A stretch of 64,000 bases of DNA, from positions 35,050,760 through 35,114,759 of the forward strand of contig CM032127.1 in assembly GCA_018894105.1 (NCBI GenBank), given 5' to 3'. Both the position numbers and the translations under genes were made by a program. Under the pieces are notes generated by a model, which had not been told where the DNA came from, searched no databases, and worked only from the letters and a program-made list of their open reading frames with translations. This document shows positions 11,085-21,349 of this stretch, in pieces; position 1 is the first letter of the stretch; every line of letters starts with the position of its first letter. Source of the DNA: Jacaranda mimosifolia. Taxonomy: Eukaryota > Streptophyta > Magnoliopsida > Lamiales > Bignoniaceae.

Positions 11085-12700
11085 AAAGCCAATTGCCCAT
11101 AGCCTTAAGACCCATATTCTCAAGATGTCCTTCAAAGACCTTTTGCGATGGGGGTTTAGTCAGTGGATCTGCTATATTCTATTATGAGGTAATTCTCTCC
11201 ACTCGAATGTCACCTCTACTAATAATCTCCTAGATCAAATGATATCACCTCAATATGTGATTAGATCGCTAATGAGATCTTGGCTCTTTAGATTGCGCTA
11301 CTACCCCATTGTTGTCATAGAAGATAATTACTGGCTCAGCAATGCTAGACACTACATTCAACTCTTGAATGAAGTTTTTCATCCAAACACGTTCATTTGC
11401 AGCTTCTGAAGCCGCAATATATTATGCCTCTGTGGTAGAGTTGGTCGCGGTGTCTTGTTTGGAATTCTTCAAACTCACCACGCCGCCACTAAGGCAAAAT
11501 ATGAATCATGAATCTAGAAGTGGATTTTAGGTAATCTACATCAGATAGGAAACTAGAATCTAAAAACCCCTCTAGTTTCAATTCTCCACCGCCGTATACT
11601 AAAAACAAGTCCTTAGTCTTTCTCAAGTACTTAAGGATTGATTTTTCGGCTGTCCAGTGACTCTCACTGGGATTGAATTGGAAACTACTCGTAACACTTA
11701 GAGCGTGTGCCACATCCAATCTTGTACATTGAACTTCATACATTATGCTCCCTACGACAAAGGTATAAAGTATATGGGACATTCTTTCTCTCTCGTCGTC
11801 AGTCTTGGGGGCCATAGACTTAGAGAGATGAATGCCATATCCCACATGAATGAATCCCCCTTTGTATTCTTCCATTCTAAACTATTTTAGTAGCTTGTCA
11901 ATGTATGTAGTTTGGGAAAGCCTCAACTTCCTCTTGGATCTATCTCTATAGATACGTATTCCCAATATGTAGGACGCTTCTCCCAAATCCTTTGTGAAGA
12001 ATTGAGTAGATAACCTGCTTTAGTATACTCTAACATTCCTACCTCATTCCCAATGAGAAGGATGTCATCGACATAAAGCACAATAAACTGTACATTACTC
12101 TCACTAGCCTTCATATATACATATGGTTCATACACATTCTTGAAAAAGCCAAACGATTTGACTGTCTTATCAAAACATATGTTCCAACTTTGGGACGTCT
12201 GTTTGAGTCCATAGATGGATCTCTGGAGTTTGCAAACCTTTTACTTACTCCATTTGGATGTAAAACCTTATGGTTGCTCTATATAAATTTCTTCCTCAAT
12301 ATCTCCATTGAGGAAAGTAGTTTTTACATCCATTTGCCATATCTCATAGTCATAATATACGGCTATGGCAAGTAGAATCCTAATGAACTTAGGCAGTGCG
12401 ACCGATGAAATCAATACTAGGTCTTTGAGTGTAACCTTTTACCACTAGTCATGCCTTAAAGGTCGTTACCTCTCCATCGACTCCAAGCTTTCGCTTATAG
12501 ATCTACTTGCAAGCAATGAGAACTATTCCCTTTGGTGGATCTACCAAAGTCTATACTTTGTTGGAGTACATGGAATTCATTTTGGATCTCATGGCATATT
12601 ATCAATGTCCTGAGTCCATGTCTAACATAGCTTCATCGTAGGTCTTCAAATCACTATCCGATTGGCCCGTCTGATGAAGAAATTTGAAACTTTCGGGTTG
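11085..12700 (-). pseudogene. A2 reverse transcriptase and RNase H
   Basis: Minus-strand copia RT and RNase H with several frameshifts. RNase H remains lie at 11150-11480 (readable near VWMKNFIQELNVV and DNNGVVAQ). 11489-11875 carries the linker and RT C-terminal part (GYGIHLSKSMAPKTDDERERMSHI, shortened here to GYGIHLSKSMAP; LKYLRKTKDLFLVYGGGELK begins LKYLRKTK). The catalytic segment QFIVLYVDDILLIGNE is at 11923-12135, with YVDD codons at 12063-12074 on the complement. The RT N-terminal part extends to about 12650 and is broken. The neighbouring 3' LTR fragment and polypurine tract place it at the 3' end of A2. Confidence 0.88.
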
Positions 12701-13230
12701 CTTCTTGATTCAGTCCAACCTTCTAGAAAGACATGTGTAGGGCTCTTGATGCTCACATGTTCTTACTGCTTGTGGGATTAGTTGATCATTTCGAACTTCA
12801 TCAAGTTCAACAACATTGCCATTTCTATCTAATAGAAATTCCTTTTCTAAAAAGCGGGCGTTCCTTGAAACAAACACCCTTTGTTCCGAGGGATCATAAA
12901 AGTAATAACCCAAAGACTTTCTTGGGTATCCCACAAACTTACACAAGGTAAATCTACTATCTAACGTATCTCCTACTATTCGTCTCACATAGACGGGAGA
13001 CCCCCAAACTTTAAGGTAGTTGTAAGAGAGTGCTTTGCCATTCCACATCTCATGCAGTATTTTAGGCACTGACTTTGATGGTACTATATTTAGTAGCATT
13101 GCCGTCGTTTCTAAAGCATATCTTCAAAAGGATATGGGCACATTGAAAAAACTCATCATGGAGCGTATTGTATCTAACAAATTACAGTTTCTTCTTTCAA
13201 CTACTCCATTGTGTTGGGGTGTGCTGGGTA
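12701..13230 (-). pseudogene. A2 integrase, C-terminal half
   Basis: A 129-codon open stretch (12710-13099) carries the copia integrase C-terminal region (VPSKSVPKILHEMW, KVWGSPVYVRR, KFVGYPRKSLGYYFYDPSEQ beginning KFVGYPRK). Further upstream on the minus strand the sequence contains the segment just before the third catalytic residue (CACACCCCAACACAATGGAG) and then stops abruptly at 13230 within codons for a conserved proline-rich turn. The gene resumes on the same strand at 23759. The two cut ends share GGGT, and together they rebuild the uninterrupted order seen in A7 (48020-48060). I take both as one gene split by a 10.5-kb insertion. Confidence 0.85.
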
Positions 13231-13602
13231 TTGCTACGGTTTGGAGATCCACATGCACAGAGTCTGATTTGGCAAATTTTTCTAGGGCGATCCAGAAAGC
13301 TTTTTGGTCCTAATATTTTATTGTGTTTCGTATAAGATGTTGAGAGGTTTCAGTATTTTTCTTTGTGATTTTTGGAGCAGTTTTGATGTGGTTAAAAATT
13401 GCTCCATTTCTGTTGCGCGGTTTCTGGTAGATTCTGGATTGGTAAAATGTTCACCACTTTCTCCTTGGATTTTGGCATTTCAAGGAATACTCTATCTAAA
13501 TCTGAATTTTAGGCATGATTTGATCCTAGTTAGCATGTAAGCACTAGTTTATTAAGGTTTTGAAGTTTTTATAATTGGATTCTAGTGCCTTACTTGCTTT
13601 TA
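13231..13602 (+). repeat. A3 5' LTR remnant (last 372 bp)
   Basis: Matches the end of the A3 3' LTR (23198-23569). It starts mid-LTR at TTGCTACGGTTTGGAGATCC directly after the GGGT of A2 integrase. It ends in TTTTA rather than TTTCA, a C to T change in the terminal CA. The promoter part of the LTR is gone. Short frames in it (13304-13540) are chance. Confidence 0.85.
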
Positions 13603-13604
13603 AA

Positions 13605-13616
13605 TGGTATCGGAGC
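13605..13616 (+). other. A3 primer-binding site
   Basis: TGGTATCGGAGC lies two bases after the 5' LTR end, a one-base variant of TGGTATCAGAGC, which is complementary to the 3' end of initiator tRNA-Met. The same variant is found in A7 (44313-44324) and A6 (minus, 42533-42544). A2 has TGGTATCGAAACC (minus, 27409-27421). Confidence 0.85.
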
Positions 13617-14753
13617 CTAAATAATGCTTAGATTTGGATTTTCTTTGGATGATTGATCATGTGATGGATTAATCTAGATCACCAAATTCTTTATTCATTT
13701 GATGGATTGGAGTGTTTGGATGATGTTGTGTGTGGCTTCTTGATTGATGAATTGAAAGCATGCTAATATGTGTTTTAAGTGTTGACTTATATGATTAGTA
13801 TGTTTTAATTCGTAGCTATTAATGTTGAATGTTGATTTAGCATTAATTGATGTTATATGTTGATATAGCATGTTGATGAATGGCTAAAATAGTTTTGGTC
13901 ATCTTTGGATCCCATGTGATTGGAGTTTTGTTGGAGATTTTGGAAGAATACGATTCTTACTTAAACTTGATTTTTGAAGCTTGATTGAGCACTTAAATTT
14001 CCAATTCTAAAATGTGTTTTAGATCTAAAAATTGGTCCATAGTGTGTAATTTAATGTTTAAAAAGAGTTCTAGAATTTTTAGTGAACAAAAGTTGAGCTA
14101 AAAATTGGCTTGACTTGCCTTTGGGCCCAAAACAGGGGTTGCCAGCAGCCTTGGCACAATCTGGTTAGGCAGTGCCCTAGAACCACTACCCAACCATGTG
14201 CTTTGCTCAGTTAGTAGTGCCAGTATTGGCTTGGGAAAGTTTTGAGCCATTTTTGGCTCTTTCAGTGGCTAGAAATGATGTTAAATCATGTGTTATGGAT
14301 GCACAAGTGTTGTGCAAGTTCTCAATTTTATGTTTGGAATTTTTCAAGCTCTTTAAATCTTGTTAAAGTCACTCTCCAAATGTTGCATAAATGTTATGCA
14401 TGTCCAATTATTTGTTAATTTGATTAGCATTTAATTGTTGGAATTAATTGTTAATTCTAGATTTGTTTATTATTTATTTAATTATTGAATAGATGATGAA
14501 TGAATATAGATGATCGCGAGCCTTTAATATTGATTTTATTTATTTCAAGTTGTTGAAATGAGTTGTATTAAATTGGGCCTTGCATGCCTCTTTATTTCTA
14601 CCTTGTAAATGTTATGAAAGTAGAATCACTGGGAGTGAGGATTTCCTTCTCATGTAAAAGTTACATGGAGTAATGGAGACTTTTGAAGACCCATGAATGT
14701 ATGGGATATACTCATGTAGTAGCTAGATTTAATCAACCCATCTAAAATCAACT

Positions 14754-14787
14754 AGGTGGTGCACCTATGGCTCTAAGTGCACCACTT
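14754..14787 (+). other. Leader hairpin with GTGCAC arms (A3)
   Basis: GGTGGTGCAC and GTGCACCACTT pair across a 12-base loop. In A2 the same site (26205-26238) forms a perfect 11-bp stem. In A7 (45500-45533) it is degraded. Each arm also contains the self-complementary GTGCAC, which could let two RNAs pair. Confidence 0.6.
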
Positions 14788-15002
14788 GGTTAGGCTCATG
14801 GTCATCCCACTCTAGGAGCATGCTAGGCGCATTTACTTACTTATGCTTTCCATATCCTATTGATGTATGAGATGCATGTTTTGGATATAGAAAACCTAAA
14901 TAAAAAGATAAAATGATATGGATACAAATTAAAAGATTTTTAATTAATCCAAGCCTTCTATCAATAATATACGCCATGAAGATGCTACCAAATTTTTGTG
15001 AT

Positions 15003-15290
15003 GGAACTCGAAGCGGGGGTCACCCCTAGGAGGAAAGTTGTGAGCATAGAGCTATCTCGAATCATTAGAGAACCTCCATGCATTGGCACTCGAAGCGGGG
15101 GATGACATAAAGTTGTCTCGAATCAAAATTTGATTGGTAGGTACGACTTAACACTTAGTAATGAAGATGCACTCAAAGTAGGGTGTCTATATGAAAAGTG
15201 AGGCAAAATATATCAAGAGCCGCATGAGATGCAATTAGCAAGTGTTGCTTACCTTTCGATTGTTTGTAGATGGCATTTGAAGCGGGGGTC
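15003..15290 (+). repeat. Four spaced leader motifs, A3 (ACTCGAAGCGGGG type)
   Basis: Near-copies start at 15003 (GGAACTCGAAGCGGGGGTC), 15084 (GGCACTCGAAGCGGGGGAT), 15168 (TGCACTCAAAGTAGGGTGTC) and 15272 (GGCATTTGAAGCGGGGGTC), with spacings of 81, 84 and 104 bases. The intervening sequence is not repeated. The same four sites occur in A7 and A2. Confidence 0.8.
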
Positions 15291-15479
15291 CACTTGCAAA
15301 TCCTTGGGATCTTGATTCTCACTAGGAAATATGATTTTCTGAATTCTTCTGGGGGTGAAAAATTTGATAAAATAGTGAGAGGAAAACATGATTGAAAGAC
15401 CATGAATATGTTTTTAATATCAAATTCAATCACATGCTTATTCTCTTTTTTGCCTTTGAGGATTTGTGAAATCTCAAGA

Positions 15480-16140
15480 ATGGCTTAAAATTCCACTCAA
15501 CATTATTCTTGGAAACCAATAAACCAAGTGGGCCAAACTTCCACGATTGACTTAACCTCAAAATCATTCCAAATTCCTAGAAGCGGATATATGTCCTATA
15601 TCAAGGTGCTCCTAGTCCCATAGGGATTAATGTAGATCAAAGGACACGTGAAAAGTTCATGAATTGGGTTTAGAATCTTTCTATTCCATAGTCTCATGAT
15701 GACATCTACAAACTTTAAAAGTCTCAAAGACACATAAATAGTACATTGGTTAAAGCTTACAAGAGATGTAAAGCAAACAAGGCATGATAAGTTTAGGCTT
15801 GTGAAGCTTTTTTTCTATTTGGATGTAGTGATGAACAATAATCTCCATGAGGATTTGATCCTCACATTCTCATCTAGTTTTTGATCTAGAAGGAGACTAC
15901 CATGACAAGGGCAAGCCTTTGACACTTGTTTCCTCATCCCAGTCTATGGGTCCTAGGGGTGCTAGAAAGGGAGGTAAAAGGAAGAAAAGTTCTTCCTCCA
16001 AGGGAAAACAACTATTAAAGGCATTCGAAGGAATCAGGAAGATTATAGAGGATATAGTTGATATTATTTATTTCTACTTTGGCTAGATTGGCCATTGGAA
16101 GCCATTCTACAGGAATTACGTAGCAACCTTTTGGAAAGGT
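15480..16140 (+). pseudogene. A3 gag
   Basis: The ATG at 15480 aligns with the gag starts of A7 (46309), A2 (25408) and A5 (37439), but the third codon is already TAA (ATGGCTTAA). Readable fragments include NQVGQTSTID near the start and, towards the end, the serine/lysine-rich linker SSSKGKQ (about 15990). The part equivalent to the capsid middle is shortened. The zinc knuckle near 16070-16115 has lost cysteines and contains a stop (YFG*IGHW). It is non-functional. Confidence 0.82.
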
Positions 16141-17540
16141 ATGTACTTTATTGAAGTGCATTTAAGGATAAATTTTTCCTCATGGATATGTGAGATCGCA
16201 TGTGGTTCTTGTCTTTGTAAGTTGTTACAAAGAATAAGAAAGAAAAATATAACTTAGTGATGTGGATATGATCCAGCGCCTTGGCTAAGGAGCAAGAGTT
16301 GTGACCAAAACCGAAGGCGTGTAATAAGTTGGACCTAGGGAATTCCATCATTGTATTAAGCCCTTGCTATTATGTGCCATATATTGTTGAGAACATTATT
16401 TCAAATTCCTATTTTGGATAGTGAAGGATTTGATCTTTCTATATCAAATGGGAGATTAAAGGCGTTAAAGAATGGGTTCTTTAATTGCTTATGGTACGCT
16501 TAACAAAGGATTATACATATTGGATTCTCAACCATCACTAATGCACTTTCAACAAAGTAAGAAAATTAGATATCCACGAAAATGCCATGTTATGACATGC
16601 AAGACTTGGGCATATTTCTAAAAATAAGATGAGCAAGTTAGAAGCTTTCAAAGTACTAAATGTTAGTAGCATTGAGGAACTTCCTACTTGTAAATATTGT
16701 TTAAAGGAAAAATGACCAAGGCTCTTTTTGTAGGACAAATGGAGTGCTGCACTAGTCTTTTGGATTTGATCCGCACGGATGTTTGTGGACTACTAAGAGT
16801 TAGTGGGAGATGAGGCTATTCCTACTTCATCACATTCACCAATGACTATAGTCGGTTTGAACATATGTTTCTTGTGAAGAACAAGTCCGAAGCCTTTGAA
16901 AAGTTCAAAGAGTATATGAGTGAAGTGGAAAAATAATTGGGGCTAAGTATCAAAGCTCTTCGATCAGATCGAGGGCGAGAATACTTGAGCATTGAATTCT
17001 TGGATTATCTAAAGAAGAATGAGATTCTCTCTCAATGGACTCCACCCGGCACACCCCAATACAATGGAGTAGCCGAGAGGAAAACCCGTACCTTGTTGGA
17101 CGTAGTGCGTTCCATCATGAGCTTTTTCTATGTGCCTATATCTTTTTGGGGATATGCCTTATTGACGATGGTGAAGTTACTAAGTGTAGTACCTTCAAAG
17201 TCGATGCTAAAATACTAAGTGTAGTAGATCCACCTTGTGCAAGATTGTGGGATACCCTAGAGAGTCTATGGGTTACTATTTCTATGATCCCTCGGAACAA
17301 AATGTGTTTGTTTCGAGGAACGCTACCTTTTTAGAAAAGGAATTTCTATTAGATAGAAAAAGGCGTTGTTGTTGAACTTAGTGAAGTTCAAGATAATCAC
17401 AAAGTCCCACAAGCAGTAGAAATAAATATATAACAAAGAGTCTTGCACAGAACCTCTAAGAAGGTCGGACCAAATCAAGAGGCAACCCGAAAGGTTCTGA
17501 ATCCTTCATGAGATAGGCCAATCGGACAGTGATCCGAAGA
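16141..17540 (+). pseudogene. A3 protease, GAG-pre-integrase and integrase
   Basis: The protease motif is decayed (EIACGS where D-T-G/A-C-G-S is expected, about 16190-16210). The GAG-pre-integrase zinc finger is readable but broken. The integrase core is the best preserved in the window. Catalytic codons are D 16778-16780 (TDVCG), D 16967-16969 (RSDRGREY) and E 17075-17077 (NGVAERKTRT). The last two are 36 codons apart, the D-X35-E spacing of retroviral-type integrases. Stops at 16812-16814 and near 16934 separate them. The open stretch 16937-17218 then ends, and the integrase C-terminal part is disrupted by an internal deletion near 17215-17225. Confidence 0.85.
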
Positions 17541-18900
17541 CCTATGAGAAAGCTATGTTGGACATAGATTCGGGATGTTGGCTTGAAGCCATGAGATCCA
17601 AAATGGACTCCATGTAATTAAACAAAGTATGGACTTTGGTAGATCTACCAAAGGGAATAGTTCCCATTAGTTGCTAGTGGATTTACAAGCAAATGCTTGG
17701 AGTAGATGGAGAAGTGGTGACTTTTAAGGCGCAACTAGTGGCAAAGAGTTACACTCAAAGACTCGGTATCAATTTCGAGAAAACTTTTTCACTGGTCACA
17801 ATGCCTAAGTCCATTCGGATTCTCCTTGCCGTAGCCGTATATTATGACTATGAGATATGACAAATGGATGTGAAAACCGCTTCCTCAATGGAGATATTGA
17901 AGAAGAAATCTATATAGAGCAACCACGAGGTTATATATGCAAGGGGAGTGAGCAAAAGGTTTGCCAACTCTAAAGATCCATTTATGGACTCTTATAAGTG
18001 TCCAAAGTTGGAACATACATTTTGGCAAAATGGTTAAATAGTTTATCTTTGTCAAAAATGTGTATGAACTATGTGTGTATAAGAAGGCTAGTGGGAGTAG
18101 TGTGCAGTTTATTGTGCTTTATGTCGATGACATCTTTCTCATTAGGAATGAGGTAGGAATCTTAGAGTGTACTAAAGTATTGTTATCTACAGAATTCTCT
18201 ATGAAGGATTTGGCAGAAGCATCCAACGTATTGGGAATACGTATCTATAGAGATAGATCTAAAAGGATGTTAGGGCTATCCCAAACCCCATACATTGACA
18301 AGATACTAAATAGGTTTAGTATGGAAGAATTCAAGAAGGGATTTCTTCCTATGTGACATGGCATTCGTCTTTCCAAGTCTATGGCCCCAAGACAAAGGAG
18401 GAGAAATGAAGTATGTTCCACATATCTTATGTCTCCACCATTGGGAGCATAATGTATGCAGTTCAACGTATAAGATCGGATGTGGCACACTCGCTAAGTG
18501 TTACGAATAGGTTCTAATCCAATGTCGGTGAGAGTCACTGGATAGCCGTTAAAGCAATCCTTAAGTACTTGAGAAAGACTAAGGATTTTATTTTAAGAGT
18601 ACGGCAATGGAGAATTGAAACTCGAGGGGTTTTTGGATTCAAGTTTTCAATTCGATGTAAATGACCTAAAATCCACTCATGGATTTATATTTTGCCTTAA
18701 TAATGGTATGGTGAGTTGGAAGAGTTCCAACAAGACACTACAACTGAGACAACCACCGAGGTGAAATAATTTGTGATTTTGGAAACTGTAAAAGAAGGTG
18801 TTTGGATAAAAACTTCATCCAAGAGTTGGATGTAGTGCCCAGCGTACATAAGCCTACGATTGTCTTTGGAAGATAATTTTGGACTTGGCCAAGATCTTAT
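17541..18900 (+). pseudogene. A3 reverse transcriptase and first part of RNase H
   Basis: RT motifs appear in order with frame changes: MLDIDSGCWLEAMRS (about 17553), VWTLVDLPKG, then 18060-18356 with QFIVLYVDDIFLIRNE (YVDD codons 18120-18131). RNase H starts near 18560 and has small deletions (VSWKSS, EGVW, FIQELDVVPS). The sequence halts at 18900 in the conserved stretch before the RSHQRSKHILR motif, where solo LTR S1 is inserted. It resumes at 21142. Confidence 0.86.
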
Positions 18901-21141
18901 TGTTGGAAATAGTGCCCGGCAAGCCAATAGATTTGGCCTTGTAAAGCTATTTTCTTGTAAAAACAATCTTGATTGAATGATATCTTGTATATGGCCACAT
19001 TCATCTCATGCACCATATTACTTCACTGGCATTTGGATGAAGTCCTTAGATCACTTAAGACTACGGGACTTGGTCATGCACTAGGTGGTGATCATTGAAT
19101 AAGTCTTACACAATCGTGATCTTAAAACATTCCAAGTCATATGATCTTCAGAGACAGGACATCTAAGATCCGGATAGACTTGCACTAATGATGCATAAAT
19201 CCAAGGGGTTGGATATTGCTCCATTCCATGAGCAACCGTATGTGATACGGGTGCGTGTTAGTGGGTGTTTGTTAGAGAACAAGGCACTAAAGACCCATCG
19301 GAGACTCCACTAGGTAGCCGTAGTGGCAAGTCGGTAGTGGTTAGTTCTCCTACTTACGCTAGTGCATATTATTAGTCCTCTGACCTGAGGATCCATGGTA
19401 ACCTTGTGTCCGGTCCTCATGCTTTGACTCATCCTTGGTCACTTAGCAAGCCACTCGAGGTGAGATTGGGTATGAGCTACTTGGCATGGAGATTTGTGAG
19501 ATCCAAGAGGGAATCCGACTCCTCGCTTTTGTGAAGGGCGAGTACATTTCCTATGCATTCTATAATGATCGATTTCAAGAAATCCTTGCGCAAGGTAGTA
19601 TGACAATTTGGGAAAGGAGTTTTCCAAAGTTGAGGTCATACAAAGGAATCGGACATTTAGAATAGAAGCATAGAATCGAGGCTATTAGGGAGTCGACAAA
19701 TATCTTGCCCTAGGCCTCTTTCGGGAGATAGGAGACGGAAGGACCGTATTTGTATGGAACGTGTAGAGCTTTAAACGGTTCTCATATAGACTTTCATTTC
19801 GACCAATTAATTGGGCTCCATGGGTTTGAGGTTGGACATCAACCATGGAGATTAGGTACTCTTCAATTGATGAGATCGGTTGAATCGAGTCGACTAGTTT
19901 AAAAGGAGTTTTAAACTAGACTGAATATTAATTATTCAAAAGTCACAATGGATTGTGAGCCTATGTCCAATGAATGGTAGAGCCCAATGGGTCACACACA
20001 AAAGCCAAAAGACCTTCCTAATTGATGGAGAAATTTTTCTAAGTGTTAGAAAGATAACCTTTTTCCATGGCCGATTTTTGGGAGACTTTTGAAGATCAGT
20101 TTTGGCTTGATTAATTTAAGTGTTAAATTAATCAATTAATTTAAGGAGTTAAATTAGGCAAATAATTAAAGAGTTAATTATTTGGTGCCACATTGATCAT
20201 CAATTGATCAAAGTTAACTTAAGGGGATAAGTTGACTAAAGTAAACTTAAAGAGTTAAGTTTACTTGACTTAATTGTTAAGTCAAGGTTAATTAATTAAA
20301 TTAATTAGATTAATTTAATTAATGGAAGAACAAGGATTTTAAGAGGGAAAATTCAAATTGGATTTGAATTAATTTGGAATAAGATTCCAAGTTGGCAAGA
20401 TGAAATTCAAATTCAATTGAAATTCAAATTGCCAACTTGCACACAACTAATTGTTGGTCCCCACATCCTCATGGGAGGTGTGATGCCACCTTGGTATCAA
20501 ACCTCACACACTCTATATATAGATATAGATCTGGATGAATTTTAGTGTAATTTTCAGCATTAGAAAATCAAATTCTAAATGCTTTCTCTCCAAAAAACCT
20601 TTCTAGGCAAGATATTCATGTGTTGAATTCTTCCTTTTCTTCCCTACCAAAACTCTCCAAAAACCGATCATACTCTATCTCCATCTTCAGATCTAATCCA
20701 ACTTAGGATCTGGAGATTTAGGATCTCATCTTTGGTGTGTGGATCAATGTTGGAGGCTATTTCGCGTGAGATTGCTATTTCACAGTTTCCTGCAGATCAT
20801 CTGACTTTGAGAATTTTTTATGGAAGCTGTGATGCGATTTTTGATCTAAATTTTCTACTAAAGATAGCTTAAGGTGTTAGGTATCTCCCAGATTTTGTTT
20901 TCTAATTTATTGAGAGTTTTGGTTGGTCAAATTCGGATCTGAATCCGCTGCGCCAGATCCAGTCTCGAATCTGCCAACACTTGGAGATTTAGTTTTCTTC
21001 CTTGGATCTTGCTTCTAAAGGTAAGTATCTTCTTCTAATTCTGAATATATTGCATGGTATGACCCTGGGATGACCGATTGGCATTGGATTTGGTGTTTTA
21101 ATTTTGAATTATTGTGCATCCTAATGCCGATTGTTCCTTCA
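18901..21141 (+). mobile_element. S1: solo LTR (2241 bp) inserted in A3 RNase H
   Basis: A complete family A LTR, starting TGTTGGAAATAGTGCCCGGC and ending TTGTTCCTTCA. It has neither polypurine tract before it nor primer-binding site after it. RNase H sequence runs up to its left end and continues at its right end, with five-base duplications CTTAT (18896-18900) and CTCAT (21142-21146), differing by one C/T change. That is the signature of an insertion later reduced to one LTR by recombination. Its last 130 bases match the LTR type of A2 (27424) rather than A1/A3/A7. Confidence 0.92.
20477..20523 (+). promoter_or_regulatory. LTR dyad and TATA box (S1)
   Basis: Dyad arms GGTGTGATGCC / GGTATCAAACC (20477-20503) followed by CTATATATAG at 20513-20522. 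Arrangement as in the A1 LTR. Confidence 0.65.
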
Positions 21142-21333
21142 CTCATCAGTAATCCAAACACAGTAAACGTGTTATCATTTGATATATGATATCAATTGAT
21201 AGAGGCGAAACTGAGTGGACGAAGTTACCTTAGAAGAGAATTTAGCAGAATTACTATCTAAACCCCTAAAAGCAAAAGGTCTTTGAAGAACATCTTGAGA
21301 AGATGGGTCTCAGAGCCATGGAACATTGGCTTT
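21142..21333 (+). pseudogene. A3 RNase H, C-terminal part after S1
   Basis: Continues A3 RNase H on the far side of S1. The nucleotide sequence aligns with RSHQRSKHILRRYHLIREI of other copies, here decayed, then EENLAELLSKPLKAK-like codons and the conserved tail KKMGLRAME-type ending before the polypurine tract at 21334-21349. Small indels break the frame. Confidence 0.87.
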
Positions 21334-21349
21334 AGTGCAAGTGGGAGAT

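Larger units (their letters stand above)
13603..15479 (+). other. A3 untranslated leader
   Basis: About 1.9 kb between the primer-binding site and the gag ATG, without a long frame on the plus strand. It aligns along its length with the leaders of A7 (44311-46308) and A2 (minus, 25409-27423). It contains a hairpin (14754-14787) and four spaced copies of a short motif (15003-15290). Such leaders usually carry RNA packaging and translation signals. The minus-strand frame 15173-15433 is a shadow. Confidence 0.85.

Noticed and set aside
13605..13616. tRNA gene remnant at TGGTATCGGAGC
   Set aside because: Only the 12-base primer-binding complement is present, right after an LTR end; no tRNA arms follow.
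15003..15290. Spaced leader motifs as a CRISPR-like array
   Set aside because: Only four imperfect copies, with long unequal spacers that are themselves conserved between elements, in a plant retroelement leader.
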